Shown: piece after piece, positions 5,320 to 7,407 of the stretch
How positions within the stretch are numbered: position 1 is the first letter of the stretch
Layout of the letters: every line of letters starts with the position of its first letter
Origin: UBA7672 sp041166025
GTDB lineage: Bacteria; Pseudomonadota; Alphaproteobacteria; Caulobacterales; Hyphomonadaceae
Length of the DNA: 7,407 bases
Assembly (NCBI GenBank): GCA_041166025.1
Contig: JBEAMJ010000104.1
Span: 1 to 7,407, forward strand
Direction: 5' to 3'
Notes under the pieces: generated by a model
The model's input: the letters and a program-made list of their open reading frames with translations, nothing else
What the model was told of the DNA's origin: nothing
The model's database searches: none
Program-made: the position numbers and the translations under genes

Positions 5320-6114
5320 TCAGACAGCGACGGGCGCCTTTATGTGCGGATCCGGGGCGTAATTGGTTAACGTGAAATCTTCGTAATCCCATCCGAACAG
5401 GTCGGATTTCGCGGGGTTGAGCGCGAGTTGGGGCAGCGCCTTGGGCTGGCGCTGGAGCTGCAACCGGGCCTGCTCGAAATGATTCGCATACAGATGAACG
5501 TCGCCGAAGCTGTGCACGAATTCGCCGGGCTCGAGCTTGGTGGCCTTCGCCATCAGGATCGTCAGTAGCGCGTAGGAGGCGATGTTGAACGGTACGCCCA
5601 GAAAGACGTCGGCCGAGCGCTGGTAGAGCTGGCAACTCAGCTTGCCGTTCGCGACGAAGAACTGGAACAGACAGTGGCAGGGCGGCAGCGCCATGCGATC
5701 CACATCGGCGGGATTCCAGGCCGAGACGACAAGCCGGCGCGAATTGGGATTCTGGATGATCTCGTTCTTCACCCAGGCGATCTGGTCGATCACACGGCCA
5801 TCGGGCGAGGCCCAGGAGCGCCACTGCTTGCCGTAGACCGGACCGAGATCGCCATTGGCGTCGGCCCACTCATCCCAGATCGTGACGCCGCGCTCCTGCA
5901 GCCATTTCACATTGGTCTCGCCGCGCAGGAACCAGAGCAACTCCACAATGATGGAACGGACGTGAAGCCGCTTCGTTGTGACCAGCGGGAAGCCTTCCGA
6001 AAGATCGAAGCGCATCTGGCGGCCGAAGACCCCGCGCGTACCTGTGCCCGTGCGATCGCCGCGGTCGACGCCATGCTCGAGGATGTCAGCCAAGAGGTCG
6101 TGGTACTGGCGCAT
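5320..6114 (-). CDS. thyA: Thymidylate synthase
   Basis: This enzyme methylates dUMP to dTMP using methylenetetrahydrofolate and releases dihydrofolate, which FolA recycles. From the ATG at 6114 the protein has 264 residues, the same length as E. coli ThyA, and it lines up without gaps: MRQYHDLLADIL at the start, DRTGTGT (20-26) with Arg21, FPLVTTKR (42-49), WDEWADANGDLGPVYGKQWR (80-99), SRR at 125-127, the nucleophile Cys146 in ALPPCHC, QRSADVFLGVPFN (165-177) with Arg166, Asp169 and Asn177, HLY at 207-209, and IKAPVAV at the end. An in-frame GTG at 6159 would add 15 residues with no family support. Neither start has a strong ribosome site. The gene follows the hydrolase by 89 bp in the same orientation. 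Confidence 0.97.
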   Translation of the reverse strand: MRQYHDLLADILEHGVDRGDRTGTGTRGVFGRQMRFDLSEGFPLVTTKRLHVRSIIVELLWFLRGETNVKWLQERGVTIWDEWADANGDLGPVYGKQWRSWASPDGRVIDQIAWVKNEIIQNPNSRRLVVSAWNPADVDRMALPPCHCLFQFFVANGKLSCQLYQRSADVFLGVPFNIASYALLTILMAKATKLEPGEFVHSFGDVHLYANHFEQARLQLQRQPKALPQLALNPAKSDLFGWDYEDFTLTNYAPDPHIKAPVAV

Positions 6115-6140
6115 GAATCGGGTCCGGTGGCGGTCAGATG

Positions 6141-6170
6141 GAGTTAGGAGCGCCGGCACGCGGTTGACAA
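6141..6170 (-). promoter_or_regulatory. Weak candidate promoter of thyA
   Basis: On the minus strand, TTGTCA (6170-6165, 5 of 6 to TTGACA), then 18 nt, then TAACTC (6146-6141, a poor -10). Position fits: a start near 6134 would give a leader of about 20 nt. Transcription could instead read through from the hydrolase gene. Confidence 0.22.
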
Positions 6171-6203
6171 GGCGCGGGGCGAGCGAGGGGCTGTGGAGAA
6201 CCC

Positions 6204-7184
6204 CTACTCCGCCGCAGAGCGGAGGGTGGTGGCGGCGAGGCGGTGATCGAGCCAGGTGCGGACGAAGGCGTTTGTTCTTGATGCGGCGCGCGTCGGCAGG
6301 CGGTTGAAGGCGTGAGGGCTATCGGGAACCAGGATGAGGCGGGCGTTGCCGCTCTCGCCCTGCCAGCGCTGGGCCATCAGGCGGCTGTCGTCGATCAGCG
6401 GATCGCGCTCGCCGACGAGGAAGAGCGCCGGCGGCATTCCCGACAGGTCAGCATAGAGCGGCGAGACGTCAGGCTTGCGCCGGCCAGCCTCGTCGCGCTC
6501 CGGCAGGAGGCGGGCGATGCCGGGGACCATGGCAGGACCATCGAGTACGAGCGTCTCCGGCCCAGCTGCGCGGACGCTTGGCGTCGCGGAGAGATCGTAG
6601 GGACCATAGAACAGCACGGCGCCGCGCAGGCGGGCGAAATCGCGACGCATGTCGCGCAGGCGCAGGAGCGCGCAGGCGGCCAGGTGCGCGCCAGCGGACT
6701 CGCCGCCGATGAAAAGATCGGGCACGCCGAACTCCGCCTCAGCATGATCGAACACCCAGTCGGCCGCGGCATGACCCTGGGCGATCAAGTCCTCGAAGCC
6801 GATGTCCGGCAGCGTCGTGTAGTCGACGCTGACGACGGTGATGCCAGCGCGGGCGATGGCGGCGTTGACGAGATCGTCCATCGCCGCGGTGCCGATCGAC
6901 CAGCCCCCGCCATGATAGTCGATGTAGACGGCGCGCGGCTGAGCCTCGCGCGGACGGAGGGTGCGGAGTGACACCGAGTGACCGTTGTGGCTGATGCGGC
7001 GCGTGGAGACTGTGAGACCACGCGTGCCGATGGGAACGATAGCCTGCGCGCCGAGGAAGGCCTGGATTGCGAGCCGACCAAGCGGCGTCGGCGCGCGAAA
7101 GCGGGGCGCAAAGCGCAGGCGCTGATTCATGCGCCCGATCTCCGCAAGTTCGGCGGCGCTGAAGTCGGGGAAGTGTTCGTGCAT
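6204..7184 (-). CDS. Alpha/beta hydrolase, HSL-like (family IV) esterase
   Basis: A 326-residue hydrolase predicted to cleave short-chain esters. It carries the family IV set: oxyanion-hole HGGGW at 91-95, SVDYTTLP at 119-126 in place of the usual VDYRLAPE, nucleophile Ser163 in GESAGAHLA (161-169), Asp261 in LVGERDPLIDDS (256-267), and His291 in DSPHAF (288-293). These give a complete Ser-Asp-His triad. No signal peptide is visible, so it should act in the cytoplasm. Residues 1-60 form a helical cap typical of the group. The ATG at 7184 has AGGA (revcomp of 7192-7195) at 7 nt. It lies upstream of thyA in the same orientation, with 89 bp between. The natural substrate cannot be read from the sequence. 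An inverted repeat about 92 bp upstream may control it. Confidence 0.9.
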   Translation of the reverse strand: MHEHFPDFSAAELAEIGRMNQRLRFAPRFRAPTPLGRLAIQAFLGAQAIVPIGTRGLTVSTRRISHNGHSVSLRTLRPREAQPRAVYIDYHGGGWSIGTAAMDDLVNAAIARAGITVVSVDYTTLPDIGFEDLIAQGHAAADWVFDHAEAEFGVPDLFIGGESAGAHLAACALLRLRDMRRDFARLRGAVLFYGPYDLSATPSVRAAGPETLVLDGPAMVPGIARLLPERDEAGRRKPDVSPLYADLSGMPPALFLVGERDPLIDDSRLMAQRWQGESGNARLILVPDSPHAFNRLPTRAASRTNAFVRTWLDHRLAATTLRSAAE

Positions 7185-7275
7185 GCGGGCGTCCTGGTGG
7201 TCCTTTAATGGTAGTGCAGCGAAATGGCCTGGGGAACGCGGAATGCTCAGTCGGATTCAGGAGAGCTTTCCTGCG

Positions 7276-7303
7276 TTGTGTTTGGACGAAAAGACAAACA
7301 CAA
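7276..7303. promoter_or_regulatory. Perfect 9-bp inverted repeat, operator-like
   Basis: TTGTGTTTG (7276-7284) and CAAACACAA (7295-7303) are exact reverse complements separated by 10 bp, with arm centres 19 bp apart, close to two helical turns. The arms are AT-rich in a GC-rich neighbourhood. No T-run follows on either strand, which argues against a terminator. It lies 92 bp before the hydrolase start and 43 bp before a possible divergent start at 7346, the usual place for an operator of a dimeric repressor or activator. Confidence 0.45.
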
Positions 7304-7345
7304 GAGGCGCCAAGAGCGCGCAACGATAACCAAAACGGGTGTGGG

Positions 7346-7407
7346 ATGGCGAGTGTTCCTGCGATGAACCTGCCCGACGGCGTCCGCGCCGCTTCTCGCA
7401 TCGACTG
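7346..7407 (+). CDS. Possible start of a divergent gene, cut by the window edge
   Basis: From the ATG at 7346 the plus strand reads MASVPAMNLPDGVRAASRID and leaves the window open. An inner ATG at 7364 begins the part with GC-rich third positions (about 12 of 14 codons), so it may be the real start. Neither ATG has a clear ribosome site. Twenty codons are too few to name a family. If real, this gene diverges from the hydrolase and shares the spacer that carries the inverted repeat. Confidence 0.35.
   Translation, partial: MASVPAMNLPDGVRAASRID

Noticed and set aside
6164..6169. Perfect TTGACA on the plus strand between thyA and the hydrolase
   Set aside because: The following 17-nt position is GC-rich with no -10 box, and both flanking genes are on the minus strand.

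Overview
The window reads as chromosomal DNA of a GC-rich alphaproteobacterium. The evidence is a TonB-dependent receptor N-terminus with an alphaproteobacterial-style leader, an Ala/Pro-rich small lipoprotein, GC-rich third codon positions, and the forms of ThyA and dihydrofolate reductase present. A member of Caulobacterales, Hyphomonadaceae or Sphingomonadales would fit, but the sequence alone does not settle the family. I see no insertion sequence, CRISPR array, tRNA or rRNA.

Layout, left to right. Positions 1-185 (minus) hold the first 61 codons of a TonB-dependent outer-membrane receptor that runs off the window. Positions 186-628 are non-coding and contain a 102-bp AT-rich block (465-566) closed by a perfect 11-bp inverted repeat with further inverted repeats inside. 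Positions 629-2347 (minus) encode a 572-residue TPR lipoprotein with conserved Cys and His. Positions 2510-2819 (minus) look like a small membrane-protein gene broken by a +1 frameshift. Positions 3106-3672 (minus) encode dihydrofolate reductase (folA). Diverging from it, 3730-4413 (plus) encodes a VUT-family membrane transporter of the queuosine-precursor type. Its stop codon interlocks with that of a convergent 74-residue two-helix membrane protein (4410-4634, minus). Next come a strong Rho-independent terminator (4701-4733), an 85-residue Ala/Pro-rich lipoprotein (4781-5038, minus), thymidylate synthase thyA (5320-6114, minus), and a family IV (HSL-like) alpha/beta hydrolase (6204-7184, minus). 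A perfect 9-bp inverted repeat (7276-7303) lies upstream of the hydrolase. A possible divergent gene starts at 7346 and leaves the window.

How the genes relate. ThyA converts dUMP to dTMP and produces dihydrofolate, which FolA reduces again, so the two enzymes form one cycle. They are often neighbours; here they are separated by the transporter, the small membrane protein and the lipoprotein. The lipoprotein appears to be its own transcription unit, with a candidate promoter and a clear terminator. The TPR lipoprotein and the TonB-dependent receptor are co-oriented and both belong to the envelope, but 440 bp of structured non-coding DNA separates them. No known defence or mobile system is present. 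The least explained parts are the 465-566 element, the frameshifted small gene, and the operator-like repeat upstream of the hydrolase.
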